NCBI GenBank assembly: GCA_020634375.1
Contig: JACKBX010000006.1
Span: forward strand, 310,001 to 374,000
Origin: Ardenticatenaceae bacterium
GTDB lineage: Bacteria; Chloroflexota; Anaerolineae; Promineifilales; Promineifilaceae
Length of the DNA stretch: 64,000 bases
Direction: 5' to 3'
A program made the translations under genes and the position numbers. Under the pieces are notes generated by a model. That model made no database searches. It was not told the origin of the DNA and was given only the letters and a program-made list of their open reading frames with translations. Below are positions 42,289-51,842 of this stretch, piece by piece. Position 1 is the first letter of the stretch. Each line of letters starts with the position of its first letter.

Positions 42289-43704
42289 TTAGATTCGCTC
42301 AAACCGCGCCTGGAAAAAGCGCAGATACTGCGGCTCATATACCATCTTCAAGCCGTGCGTTTGCTCGCGGTTGTCATAAATTGCCTTGACCGACTCCGCT
42401 ACCACGTCCATGTGCGCTTGCGTGTACACCCGGCGTGGAATCGTCAGCCGCGTTAGCTCCAGCGCCGGATAACGATGGTCGCCCGTTTTCGGGTCACGCC
42501 CGGCGCTGACCACGCCCCGTTCCATGCTGCGCACCCCGGAATCCAGGTACAACTCCGCCGCCAGCGTTTGCGACGGGAACTGATTTTGTGGGATGTGTGG
42601 GTAAAAGCGTTTCGCATCCAAAAAAATGGCGTGACCGCCCACTGGCTGCACAATAGGAACGCCCCAATCCGTCAGCAGTTCGCCCAAGTAGCGCACCTGG
42701 CCTACCCGCGCTTGCACATGCTCATCTTGCACTGACTCAACGATGCCTAATGCCAACGCTTCCATGTCACGCCCAGCCATGCCCCCATAGGTGTGCAGCC
42801 CTTCGTAAACCACCACCATGTTCCGTGCCAGGTCAAACACATCTTCGTGATTCACTGCCAGCCAGCCGCCGATGTTCACCAGATTGTCTTTCTTGGCGCT
42901 CATCCACGCGCCATCTGTGTAGCTGCAAAACTCTTTCAGGATAGCGGCAATCGGTTTATCAGCATACCCCTCTTCCCGCTCTTGAATGAAGAAGCAATTT
43001 TCCACCATGCGTGTGGCGTCCAGATAAACGCGGATGCCGTGCCGGTCGCACAATTCGCGCAGGGCGCGGACATTAGCCATGCTCACCGGCTGCCCACCGG
43101 CCATATTCACCGTACCCGCCAGGCTGATGTAGGCAATATTATCTGCTCCTTCGCGGTCAATGAGCGCCTGTACTTTATCCAGGTCTACATTGCCCTTGAA
43201 CGGGTGCAGGCTGGTCGGATCGTGCGCTTCGTCAATAATGACATCGACAAAGGTGCCACCAGCCAGCTCCTGATGCAGCCGCGTGGTGGTGAAGTACATA
43301 TTGCCGGGCACAAATTGTCCCTTTTTGATGACGGCCTGGCTAATAAGGTGTTCCGCGCCGCGCCCCTGATGCGTGGGCACAATGTAGCGGTAGCCGTAGT
43401 AAGTCTGGATGGCTTCTTCCAGATGGTAGAAGTTGACGCTGCCCGCATACGCTTCGTCGCCCAACATCATGCCCGCCCATTGGCGGTCGCTCATGGCGCT
43501 GGTGCCGCTGTCGGTGAGCAGGTCAATGTACACGTCGGCAGAGCGCAGCAGGAAGGTGTTGTAGCCAGCATCTGCGGCTGCCTGTTCTCGCTGTTCGCGG
43601 CTGATCATGTGAATGGGTTCAACCATTTTGATTTTCCAGGGTTCTGCCCAGGAACGGCGGCCAAACTGTTGCCCCATTGTTTGAGGAATGTGATGATCTG
43701 TCAT
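42289..43704 (-). CDS. PLP-dependent beta-eliminating lyase: probable tyrosine phenol-lyase (tryptophanase family)
   Basis: 471 residues. YNTFLLRSADVYIDLLTDSGTSAMSDRQWAGMMLGDEAYAGS and the PTHQGRGAEHLISQ cofactor loop (about 110-123) define the family. The PLP lysine is in MSAKKDNLVNIGG (about 271). The VRSMERGVVSAGRDP segment (Arg about 396) has the SMERG form I remember for tyrosine phenol-lyase, where tryptophanase has VRAVEIG; so Tyr is the favoured substrate, releasing phenol, pyruvate and ammonia. The reaction passes through 2-aminoacrylate, RidA's known substrate. AAGGAGAAAAC precedes the ATG. Confidence 0.88.
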   Translation of the reverse strand: MTDHHIPQTMGQQFGRRSWAEPWKIKMVEPIHMISREQREQAAADAGYNTFLLRSADVYIDLLTDSGTSAMSDRQWAGMMLGDEAYAGSVNFYHLEEAIQTYYGYRYIVPTHQGRGAEHLISQAVIKKGQFVPGNMYFTTTRLHQELAGGTFVDVIIDEAHDPTSLHPFKGNVDLDKVQALIDREGADNIAYISLAGTVNMAGGQPVSMANVRALRELCDRHGIRVYLDATRMVENCFFIQEREEGYADKPIAAILKEFCSYTDGAWMSAKKDNLVNIGGWLAVNHEDVFDLARNMVVVYEGLHTYGGMAGRDMEALALGIVESVQDEHVQARVGQVRYLGELLTDWGVPIVQPVGGHAIFLDAKRFYPHIPQNQFPSQTLAAELYLDSGVRSMERGVVSAGRDPKTGDHRYPALELTRLTIPRRVYTQAHMDVVAESVKAIYDNREQTHGLKMVYEPQYLRFFQARFERI

Positions 43705-43769
43705 GTTTTCTCCTTATGGTTTGAATACACTGATGAACATTAACTTCATGTTCTGTCGCTATTTTACGC

Positions 43770-46302
43770 CTATAGTTGATATTGGCCTGGTTTGAGTATC
43801 ACGGCCGTTTCTCCCGGTAAAATCACTTCTGCTGTTGTGTTGTCAGGAACGGTGAGGTTGAGTTGGAAACGGCCGTTCTCAACCCGCCAGTCCACCTCAA
43901 TCATCCCGTGCGGAGTGGGGAAAGTGCCGCGTGCCCAGGCCAGGTCTGCCGGCTGCGGCGCAACGCGGAAATGGCCGAATCCCGCTTGCAGCGGCATAAT
44001 TCCCAGCACATCTGTCGAAAGGTCAAACGTGGGCGTAGCCGAAAACGCATGGCACAAACTGGTTAACTCGTCAATTTGCCACGTCTCGCGGAACGTGTCG
44101 TCTCCGGCATCTACCAGTGCGCCCCAATGGCGGCGGATGTTGTCCAACAGCGCGTCGGGCCGTCCGGCCTTGCTGATGGCGCGGTGCAGATGGTGGGCAA
44201 AGAAGGGCTGCGCCATCACCACATGTCTTTCCTCATCAAAATTGTCATACGTCGTTTCCCGCTCGCCCATGCGCGTGAGCAAAACCCGCTCCGGGTCTAA
44301 AATGGCGTCTAAGATGCGCTCCCAGCGCGATGGCGGAGCCACATCAAAAGCGATGACGGCCGCATTGCTCTGCTGGCTTACCCGGCGACTGCCCCGCGCA
44401 TCCACATAAACGCCGCGCTCCTCGTCCCAGAGGTGGCGGTTGATGGCTGCCGTTACGCGGTCGGCTAACTGCTGCCAGCAGGCGCTGTCTTGCGCGTAGT
44501 CAGCATTATCAACCAGGGTGACGGCCGTTCGCAAAGCCGCCACAAATTGGGCATTCAACGCCGTGACCTGACCGCGTTTATCCAGTTCGGCCCAGTCAAT
44601 GAAAAATCCAATGCGGTACATCGGCCAGCAAATCATCGGCATTGAGATATTGCTCAAACCAGCCAATGGCCCGCGCCGCCGCCGGATACAATTCGCGGGT
44701 CAACGTTGCGTCGCCGCTGTACAGCGTGTATTTCTCCAACGCCATCAGCCAGTACAGCGTGAAATCGGGGATGTTGATGAAACGTTTGACGGCAAAATCG
44801 CCGGGGGCGCACATCATCGTCAGGCCGTCGGCAAGCTGCGATTGGGCGATCTGGCGCAGCAGCCGAGCCGCCAGCGCCGTGTCGCCAAACGCAGCAAAGT
44901 TGATCAACATTTCCACGTAGCCGTCGCCCATCCACTGCCGCTGCTCGCGGGAAGGGCAGTCAATATAGGCGTCGTGCATACAGAGACGCAATGTGTTGCG
45001 CCCCACCTGCCAGACGCGGTTGAGCCGCTCGTCGGAGCAGGCAAATTGGCCGCGCTCTTGCACGGGATAGCCGGTGTGGTTGATGGCGATGCTGTGGATT
45101 TGGAGATTAGAGATTAGAGATTGGGGATTGGAGATTGGATGGCGTACTGTGACCTGCACGTAGCGAAATCCGGCCCACTCAAACGCTTCCCAGGTTTGCC
45201 GCCCGTCGTGCAGGATGAGGCGGTGGGCTTGCTTGATATCGAAACTGGGAATACCGGCGTGGATGTGGACACGGCCGTCTTCATGCAATCGTTCGCTGTG
45301 GGTAAAATCGAGAATCGTGCCGGCCGCTCCGTCTACATCAAAACGCAGCCGTCCGGTGACGGTGCGGCCAAAATCTATGACGAAGGTGACGCTGTGCTGT
45401 GGGGTGGTGGTGAGAACGGCCGTTCCTTCCTCACTCAACACCGTGTCCAACCCATCTCCCTGGCAGTGGGCGAGGGGGAGCAGGGTTTCCTGCTCAAACA
45501 AAGTGGCGATGTCAGCGGCTGGGGGGGCATTTTTGACTTCGGCGATGGTGAGAACGGCCGTTGGCCGCCGAATCTCCTCAAACAAATGGGGAATATCGCG
45601 GGGGCGCAAATTGGGGAACGGCACGATGTCGTTGACAAAATTACGCCCTGGCACGCGCAAAACCTCGGCTTCGCCCCAGCCAGAATCGTCAAAATCCGCT
45701 TCTGTCCAGCCCTGCGGTGCACGGCGAGCATCGTAAATCTCAATGAATCCCAAACTGCCCGACGGCACATCCCGCTGCCACGCCTCAGATTCCAAACAGC
45801 GCCACGCCGCGCCGGTATCCAAACAAATCTCCCCTGCGCCAAGCGACCTTTGGTCGCCGCTCCCCTGCTCCCCTGCCCAGGTCAAATCTCCCTGCAAATA
45901 AAATCCCCCGCTGCCAAAAGCGCGTGACTGTTCCCAATGAGGTAGTTCGTACCAGGCGGTTTCACGGCCGTATGAATGAACGAGCGCGGCAATTACATTA
46001 CGTCCCGGCTGCAAATAAGGAGCCAGGTTGTAGGGATCGGCTTGCTGATGGGCCGGGTGATTGCGGGCCGGGCCGCGCCCAACGAGACGGCCGTTCACGA
46101 ATAGCTGGTAACGGCCGTCGGCCGACACAAACACATTCGCCGCTTCTACAGAGCCGTCAACCGTAAAAGTTCGCCTAAAGTAGACATAACGATTGCGCTC
46201 GTCGGCGTGGCCCAATCCGCCGGTTCCAAACGGAATCGCATGGACGCCGCGCCGCCGCCAAATCCAATCGGTGCGATTGAGGATGGGCTGATAATTATTC
46301 AT
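43770..46302 (-). pseudogene. GH78-type alpha-L-rhamnosidase, split by a one-base frameshift
   Basis: Two frames (44596-46302, 568 aa; 43770-44666, 298 aa) join to one protein of about 840 aa. Upstream part: beta domains and the start of the (alpha/alpha)6 barrel (GGFRYVQVTVR; DAYIDCPSREQRQWMGDGYVEML). It runs to ADVPHWIFH then stops. The second frame continues with FIDWAELDKRGQVTALNAQF. The break is at a run of five A (T on the coding strand) at 44602-44606; removing one base gives WIFIDW, the expected motif. An insertion error, a true loss, or slippage could each explain it. The start overlaps the hydrolase stop (ATGA). Confidence 0.85.
45104..45138. repeat. GATTAGA/GATTGGA 7-bp tandem repeat inside the rhamnosidase gene
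   Basis: On the plus strand units GATTAGA, GATTAGA, GATTGGG, GATTGGA, GATTGGA occur in tandem. In the coding frame they give HPISNPQSLISNLQ in the barrel region. The repeat is in phase and leaves the frame open. Confidence 0.75.
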
Positions 46303-47531
46303 TCAATTAACTGGCCTTTGCGTGACAGCCAATCCATTTCAGGTTCTGTTGCCATTTGCCGTGCCTGGGCTTCGTCACTGGTGTAGATTGGCTTGGCGCC
46401 CAACGATAAAGTGGTCATGCTGGGCACGATACCTTGTCCTGTGCCGACGATGGTTGTTTTGCTGTAAAGGTTACTGTCTGTGAGAATGATCATTTGCTGC
46501 AAGTGGCTATCTGGTTTCCATTTTGCTAACGTCAATAGTGTACCTGGGTCGCGCCCCAAACGGCCGTAACGGCCGTCAACCAATACATTACAGGGGCCAT
46601 ATTCTTGAAACAACCCATTCATCTTGTTCAAGAGCTTTTGTAATTGCGCCCCTTCTACAATACCCACGAGTACGATTTCTACGTATCCATTTGGATGTAA
46701 TTGAACGATAGATTCAGCGGGGTGGGGGGGAAAAGATGATTGCAGGAAACGGCCGTAAATCTCTCCCACCATCTGCGGATTTTCAAACAGCCCTGGCAGC
46801 GGCGGCAGCATTTCCAGAACCGCATTGGGCAGGGTGGCGGCATACCGCTGTGCCAATGACAGCGGATGCAGAACATCGCCCGGCCAGGCCAGGATGCAGA
46901 CGGGGCAGTTCAGTGTGGACAGCGCCGTCAGGTCATGCAAAATTTGCCATTTGATGACGGTCTGGCAAGCCAAAGCCAAACTGTTTGTATTATGAGAGCC
47001 TTGCATTTGCCTCACGCGCTCAATCACTACTGGCGACCATTTCAATTCGTCACGCTGGCGGATGGCGGCCTGCTGCAAAAAGCGTTCCAGTCCCAATTGA
47101 GCAATCGTTTCTCCCATTTGCTGGATGTCGGCGGTGGCCGGGTTGGGTTCGTCGCCAAAAGCAGGGGCGGTTAGCAGCAGCTTTTCCACGCGCTCCGGGT
47201 GGCGCAAGGCAAAGAGCAGCGTTGTCGCCGCGCCCATAGACTCACCGCCCACGATGGCTTTTTCAATACCGAGCGCGTCGAGAACGGCCGTCATATCTTC
47301 AGCCATCTGCACCGGGTCATATAAAGTTGGGTCAGTTATCGGGGAAGAATCACAATGACCGCGTTGGTCGTAAATAACGATGCGATACTGGTCAGCCAGA
47401 GGAGCCAACTGCAACCGGGTGAAATGGCGATTGCCTGTCAACCCATGCGCAAAAATGAGCGGTGGGCCAGCCCCAAAACTTTCTACAGCTAGTTCCAGGC
47501 CATTCGAAGCAATGCGAAAATGTTCTTTCAT
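46299..47531 (-). CDS. Alpha/beta hydrolase fused to a STAS-like C-terminal domain
   Basis: 410 residues. Residues 1-265: hydrolase fold with nucleophile elbow VGGESMGAATTLL (Ser about 98) and acid loop AWPGDVLHP. The canonical C-terminal His position reads LPPLPGLFENPQ, with no His. Residues about 275-410 (VQLHPNGYVEIVLVG, NKMNGLFQEYGPCNVLVDGRYG, TLLTLAKWKPDSHLQQMIIL) resemble a SpoIIAA/STAS-type fold; this is a pattern judgement. Its stop overlaps the rhamnosidase ATG. A paralogue of the hydrolase part is at 55503-56330. Confidence 0.85.
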   Translation of the reverse strand: MKEHFRIASNGLELAVESFGAGPPLIFAHGLTGNRHFTRLQLAPLADQYRIVIYDQRGHCDSSPITDPTLYDPVQMAEDMTAVLDALGIEKAIVGGESMGAATTLLFALRHPERVEKLLLTAPAFGDEPNPATADIQQMGETIAQLGLERFLQQAAIRQRDELKWSPVVIERVRQMQGSHNTNSLALACQTVIKWQILHDLTALSTLNCPVCILAWPGDVLHPLSLAQRYAATLPNAVLEMLPPLPGLFENPQMVGEIYGRFLQSSFPPHPAESIVQLHPNGYVEIVLVGIVEGAQLQKLLNKMNGLFQEYGPCNVLVDGRYGRLGRDPGTLLTLAKWKPDSHLQQMIILTDSNLYSKTTIVGTGQGIVPSMTTLSLGAKPIYTSDEAQARQMATEPEMDWLSRKGQLIE

Positions 47532-47554
47532 TATTTGCTAGCTCCTCACTATCA

Positions 47555-48307
47555 TTAATCAAGTTGTCGTTGACGATACGCCTCGTCGGGGCGGGTGCGA
47601 ATGCGGGCAGCGGCCTCTGGCGTTAAAAAACGGGGGCCGCCCAGCGCATAGGTTCCGACCAAAATTCGCGCCGTCTTCACCATCATCGCCGTCACGTTTT
47701 CCACTTCTTGCGCCGATTGTCCCAACACAAACAGGCCATGATTTTGCAGCAAAATCACTTTGGGTGATTCGCCGTAGTTTTCTTGATGGCGTTGGATGGC
47801 CTGCCCGACAGCGCGAGCCAACGGCACACCGGGGTCAATGTAAGGCAGGTAGATCGGGACCGGGCCGCACACAACAATTTCGTCGGGGAAAAGTCGTCCC
47901 GCGAGGGCGGCTTCGGCTTGTTGAGAGCAGAGGATGGCGTTAACGGCCGTTGGATGCGTATGCCCCACAAATCGAGCCTGGCCGACGGTGAGCGCCGCCG
48001 CGTGAACGGCCGTTTCCACAGACGGTCGTTTCCCCACAAAACCCACTACCGCCCCGGCCAACTCATCCTTCACCTGTTCGTCGCTGACCTCGCCCGCATC
48101 CAGCAGGGCCAGGATGGGTGCAAAGCGCACGCGCACAAACCCGGCCTCGTCAATACCGTGAAGCTGCGTACCGCTGGCCTTGACCCAAAACGTCTCGTCA
48201 TTGGCTCGTGCCGAGGTGTTGCCTTCACCTAAAATCACATAATCGCGGGCCGGTTCGCCCAAACTGCGGGACATCGCCACCAGTTGGGCCAAAATTTCCT
48301 GACTCAT
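47555..48307 (-). CDS. Class II aldolase/adducin family protein (candidate rhamnulose-1-phosphate aldolase)
   Basis: 250 residues. Features: ILGEGNTSARANDETFWVKASGTQL (phosphate-binding and substrate loop), the catalytic Glu region PSVETAVHAAAL, zinc His pair in VGHTHPTAVNAILCS, and third His in VILLQNHGLFVLGQ. Class II aldolases cleave ketose 1-phosphates into DHAP and an aldehyde. With rhaI and rhaB in the same run this is the best RhaD candidate, but fuculose-type activity is possible. Start at 48307 (GGGAGAACCCTCT upstream): the longer frame's first 31 codons are a translated CACGAAG repeat. Confidence 0.9.
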   Translation of the reverse strand: MSQEILAQLVAMSRSLGEPARDYVILGEGNTSARANDETFWVKASGTQLHGIDEAGFVRVRFAPILALLDAGEVSDEQVKDELAGAVVGFVGKRPSVETAVHAAALTVGQARFVGHTHPTAVNAILCSQQAEAALAGRLFPDEIVVCGPVPIYLPYIDPGVPLARAVGQAIQRHQENYGESPKVILLQNHGLFVLGQSAQEVENVTAMMVKTARILVGTYALGGPRFLTPEAAARIRTRPDEAYRQRQLD

Positions 48308-48330
48308 AGAGGGTTCTCCCGGAAGAGATA

Positions 48331-48387
48331 ACCACGAAGACACGAAGAAAAGAAGAAAAACTTCGTGCCCTTCGTGTCTTCGTGGTG
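48331..48387. repeat. CACGAAG hairpin
   Basis: ACCACGAAGACACGAAGAAA ... CTTCGTGCCCTTCGTGTCTT. It lies between the aldolase and the aldo/keto reductase gene. Confidence 0.9.
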
Positions 48388-48410
48388 ATGTTTTCTGCAA
48401 TCGTTCATGT

Positions 48411-49424
48411 TTACAATCCTAACAATGCATCCATGTCGGGTTGGGGGACGCCTTCGGCCAGAATCCAGGCGGTAGCGTCGTCCAGCGCCGCTTTGTCGGA
48501 TGCGGAGAGCCGGAAATCGGCTCCGGCCAATGTTTTATGAAGCTGCGTCACCGTGCTGGCTCCCATGATGGCCGAGGTGATGGTGGGATTGGCGAGTATC
48601 CAGGCAACGGCCGTTTGCGTCATCGTCGCGCCGCGTGCCAGGGCCACCCGTTCCAGTTCATCTAAAACGGCAAAGCAGCGGGGAGTGAGATACGGCCGTA
48701 ACGTTTCCCGGCTCATGGCTTGTGCGGTAACGGCGGTGCCCGGACGATATTTACCGGCCAAAAAGCCCCGCGCCAGCGAACTGTAAGTCATGACGCCAAG
48801 CTGTTCCGCCGCATATAAATCCATCAACGCCCCTTCATACTCCTTGCGGCGCATCAGGTTGTATTCGGGCTGCACCACATCGAAACGGGCCAACCCATTG
48901 GCGCTGCCGGTATCCAGCGCCGCCCGTAACTGCGCCGCGCTGTAATTAGAACAGCCCACCACACGCACTTTGCCCTGCTGCACCAAATCGTCAAATGCCC
49001 GCAGCGTCTCTTCAATGGGAACCGCATCATCGGGCCAATGCGCCAGATACAGGTCAATTGTCTCCACTTGCAGGCGGCGCAGGCTTTCTTCGGCGGCGCG
49101 CATGATGTGAGCGCGGTTCAATCCGGCTCCATCCGCCCCTTCCCACATGCGTAACCCGACTTTGGTAGCGATGATAAACTGATCGCGGCGCAGCCCACTT
49201 TGTTTGAACCAGTCGCCAATCCACTGCTCAGACACGCCGCCAGGATTGTCTTTGGCCCAAAAAGAGTAGGCGTCGGCCGTATCCAAAAAGCTGCCGCCCT
49301 GCTCCACAAATTCTGACAGAATGGTAAAAGTCGTCGGTTTATCGGCCGTCCAGCCAAACTGCGCTGTGCCCAGGCAAATGCGGGAAACATTCAAGTCGGT
49401 GCGGCCAAGTTGTTTATATTCCAT
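48411..49424 (-). CDS. Aldo/keto reductase
   Basis: 337 residues, TIM-barrel NADPH-dependent oxidoreductase. Catalytic tetrad visible: Asp in FLDTADAYSFW, Tyr next to it (AYSFW), Lys in ATKVGLRM and His in LYLAHWPDDA. The family opening MEYKQLGRTDLNVSRICLGTAQFGW fixes the start. NADPH-site region is near GASTVTQLHKTLAGADF. The substrate is probably a sugar or aldehyde; in this island, a rhamnose-derived aldehyde is plausible (inference). Flanked by CACGAAG repeats on both sides. Confidence 0.93.
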   Translation of the reverse strand: MEYKQLGRTDLNVSRICLGTAQFGWTADKPTTFTILSEFVEQGGSFLDTADAYSFWAKDNPGGVSEQWIGDWFKQSGLRRDQFIIATKVGLRMWEGADGAGLNRAHIMRAAEESLRRLQVETIDLYLAHWPDDAVPIEETLRAFDDLVQQGKVRVVGCSNYSAAQLRAALDTGSANGLARFDVVQPEYNLMRRKEYEGALMDLYAAEQLGVMTYSSLARGFLAGKYRPGTAVTAQAMSRETLRPYLTPRCFAVLDELERVALARGATMTQTAVAWILANPTITSAIMGASTVTQLHKTLAGADFRLSASDKAALDDATAWILAEGVPQPDMDALLGL

Positions 49425-49435
49425 TGCAAATTCTT

Positions 49436-49495
49436 ACCACGAAGACACGAAGGGCACGAAGTTTTTATCTTCTTTACTTCGTGTCTTCGTGGTTT
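49436..49495. repeat. CACGAAG hairpin
   Basis: ACCACGAAGACACGAAGGGC ... CTTCGTGTCTTCGTGG. It lies between aldo/keto reductase and amidase. Confidence 0.9.
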
Positions 49496-49502
49496 CCAGT
49501 TC

Positions 49503-50909
49503 TTACCATTTAGGGTCAATCGGCGTGACGACGCCTAACTGCTGCTCGATGGCTTCGGCGGCATCCAGGCACATATCTTCTCGATAACGCGCCCCGATGA
49601 TTTGCACACCTTGCGGCAATCCGTCAATGACGCCGACCGGCACAACGGCCGCCGGTAAACCAAGCAAACTCATCGTCGTCACCAGCCGCAGCGAAGTGAC
49701 AAATTCGGCCAGCGATTCCTTTTGCAGATCGCCTCCCACCTTAAACGGCAAACGGGCGCTCACCGGCCCAATCACAATCGGATATTCGGCCAGGAACTGC
49801 GCCCAGGCGCGGGCGGCGCGGTTGCGATCCGCCAGCGTAAATGCGTACCCGGCCAAATCTAGCGGCGGGTAAAGTTCGGATACAATTTGCAAAAATGTCC
49901 CCGAATCGGCCGAGATGATGGGCTGAATCATCGGCAAAACCAGGGTGTTGATTTCGGTGGTTGCCAGGTGCGCCCACATGCCATGCGCTTCGGCCACAAG
50001 CGGCGGCTCAATCTCTTCAACTTTATACCCGGCGTCGGCCAATGCCTGGGCTGCTTTGTCGATACCGGCGGCAACGGCCGTATCCACGCCCAATCCACCG
50101 GGGTCCTTCGTCACCGCCACCTTGATTGGTTTTGCGCCCGCCGGGCCGGACAGTGGGGCCGGTGTCCACCAGGGATCACGTGGGTCAGCGCCGCTCATCG
50201 CCGCCAACGCCACCCGCAAATCCTTGACGTGGCGAGCCATCGGCCCCTGCACGCCGAACAATTGCAGCGTCAGCATATCCTCGGCCGGGGCCAGGGCTGA
50301 GGCATACGGCACGCGCCCCAGCGTTGGCCGGATAGCGGCCGTGCCGCTGCATTGCGACGGCCAGCGCAGTGAACCGCCATAATCATTACCCAGGCCCAAA
50401 GGCGTCATGCCGGTTGCCAGGGCGACCGCTTCCCCGGCGCTGGAACCGCCCGGCGTCCGCGAGGCGTCCCAGGGGTTGCGGGTTGCGCCGCGCAGATCGT
50501 TGTCGGTGTGCCAGCGCAGGCCAAATTCAGGCAAATTGGTGCGACCAATGGGAATGACGCCTGCCTTTTTCATCTGGGTGATGTGCGGCGCGTCTACCGG
50601 CGGCACGGCCTGGGCAAAGGCGGGCACGCCCTGCGTCGTTGCCGTGCCGGTGAGGTCAATGTTTTCTTTCACTGTGACCGGGACACCGTGCAGAGGGCCT
50701 AATTCGTCACCGGCGGCGACGGCCTTGTCGGCTGCGGCAGCCATTTGCAATGCTTCTTCGGCCAGGACAATGGTGACGGCGTTGAGGGAGTCGTTAACGG
50801 CCGTTATCCGATCCAAATGCGCCTGTACCACTTCTTGACTCGACACTTTCTTTTCCCGAATCGCTTTTGCCAAATCGGTGGCGCTCCAGCGCCAAAGCTC
50901 TGTACTCAT
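49503..50909 (-). CDS. Amidase (amidase-signature family)
   Basis: 468 residues. The Ser-cisSer-Lys site is complete: Lys81 in VPVTVKENID, cis-Ser about 156 in RTPGGSSAGEAVALATG, nucleophile Ser about 180 in GNDYGGSLRWPSQ. This is a general amidase rather than GatA, because no gatB or gatC is near and the C-terminus is short (GLPQGVQIIGARYREDMCLDAAEAIE). The substrate is unknown. AGGAGAGTGTCCC precedes the ATG. It sits between DeoR and AKR genes. Confidence 0.92.
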   Translation of the reverse strand: MSTELWRWSATDLAKAIREKKVSSQEVVQAHLDRITAVNDSLNAVTIVLAEEALQMAAAADKAVAAGDELGPLHGVPVTVKENIDLTGTATTQGVPAFAQAVPPVDAPHITQMKKAGVIPIGRTNLPEFGLRWHTDNDLRGATRNPWDASRTPGGSSAGEAVALATGMTPLGLGNDYGGSLRWPSQCSGTAAIRPTLGRVPYASALAPAEDMLTLQLFGVQGPMARHVKDLRVALAAMSGADPRDPWWTPAPLSGPAGAKPIKVAVTKDPGGLGVDTAVAAGIDKAAQALADAGYKVEEIEPPLVAEAHGMWAHLATTEINTLVLPMIQPIISADSGTFLQIVSELYPPLDLAGYAFTLADRNRAARAWAQFLAEYPIVIGPVSARLPFKVGGDLQKESLAEFVTSLRLVTTMSLLGLPAAVVPVGVIDGLPQGVQIIGARYREDMCLDAAEAIEQQLGVVTPIDPKW

Positions 50910-50966
50910 GGGACACTCTCCTTATTATGCCTACAAACTCTCACCTGATAAATGTGCTTGCTAAAA

Positions 50967-51033
50967 ACCACGAAGAAAAGAAGACACGAAGAATGCTTTC
51001 AAAAAAACTTCGTGCCCTTCGTGTCTTCGTGGT
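50967..51033. repeat. CACGAAG hairpin
   Basis: ACCACGAAGAAAAGAAGACA ... CTTCGTGCCCTTCGTGTCTT. It lies between the amidase and the DeoR-family regulator. Confidence 0.88.
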
Positions 51034-51060
51034 AACTTCTTCAGGGCGCTTATAAGTGCA

Positions 51061-51840
51061 TTACGTCTGAGCCACTAACACCTCAATACCTTCATCCCGG
51101 AAGGCTTGAATTTGATCGGGCGGCGCGGAATCATCGGTGACGATATGCGTCAATTTATGCGCCGAAGCAAAGGAAGCCAGTCCAATCTGACCAAATTTGC
51201 TGCCGTCTACGACCGCAATCACTTCGTGACTGCGATCCACAATGCAGCGTTTTAATTCCACTTCTTGCAAATTAGTATCGGTCAGCCCTTCGTTTAAGGA
51301 TAAGCCCCACGCGCCTAAAAATGCTTTTTGGATGTGGAAGTTGCGCAGCATTTCATGGGCGATGGAGCCGGTGATGGAGCCGGTGGTGGTGCGTAGATGG
51401 CCGCCAGCCAGCATCACGTTGATGTTGGGGAAGCCTAACATTTCCATCGCCGTCCAAACGCCGGTGCAGACGACGGTCAAATCCACCAAATCGGGCTGGC
51501 GTTTGATGGCTGTGCCAACAGCTAACGACGTCGTGCTGGCGTCCAGCAAAATGGATTCCATCGGGCTGACCAGGGTGGCGGCCAGTTCGCCGATGGCTTG
51601 CTTGCGTGCCGCGTGTAACTGTTGGCGAGCAGCGAAAGTGTACTCCTGGCGGGCACGTTCCCCGGACAGCGTCGCGCCGCCATGTGTGCGCTGGATGCGG
51701 CCCTGATCGGCCAACTGCCGCAGGTCGCTGCGCACTGTCACGGAGGAGACATCAAGCATCTCGCTCAATTCGGCAACGGTGACGGTTTGGCGGTCTTGCA
51801 GGATTTCTATAATCTGATTTTGGCGCTCTGGCATTAACAT
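51061..51840 (-). CDS. DeoR/GlpR family transcriptional regulator
   Basis: 259 residues. An N-terminal winged helix has the DeoR signature (MPERQNQIIEILQDRQTVTVAELSEMLDVSSVTVRSDLRQLADQGRIQRTHGGATL). The C-terminal sugar-phosphate sensor follows (SILLDASTTSLAVGTAI, DLTVVCTGVW, DRSHEVIAVVDGSKFG). Such repressors usually respond to a phosphorylated sugar. It starts 2 bases after the stop of the glycosidase-like gene, whose last codons hold its GGGAGG. A likely target is the paired TTTCGTTTAG site at 57863-57893 (inference). Confidence 0.93.
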   Translation of the reverse strand: MLMPERQNQIIEILQDRQTVTVAELSEMLDVSSVTVRSDLRQLADQGRIQRTHGGATLSGERARQEYTFAARQQLHAARKQAIGELAATLVSPMESILLDASTTSLAVGTAIKRQPDLVDLTVVCTGVWTAMEMLGFPNINVMLAGGHLRTTTGSITGSIAHEMLRNFHIQKAFLGAWGLSLNEGLTDTNLQEVELKRCIVDRSHEVIAVVDGSKFGQIGLASFASAHKLTHIVTDDSAPPDQIQAFRDEGIEVLVAQT

Positions 51841-51842
51841 AT

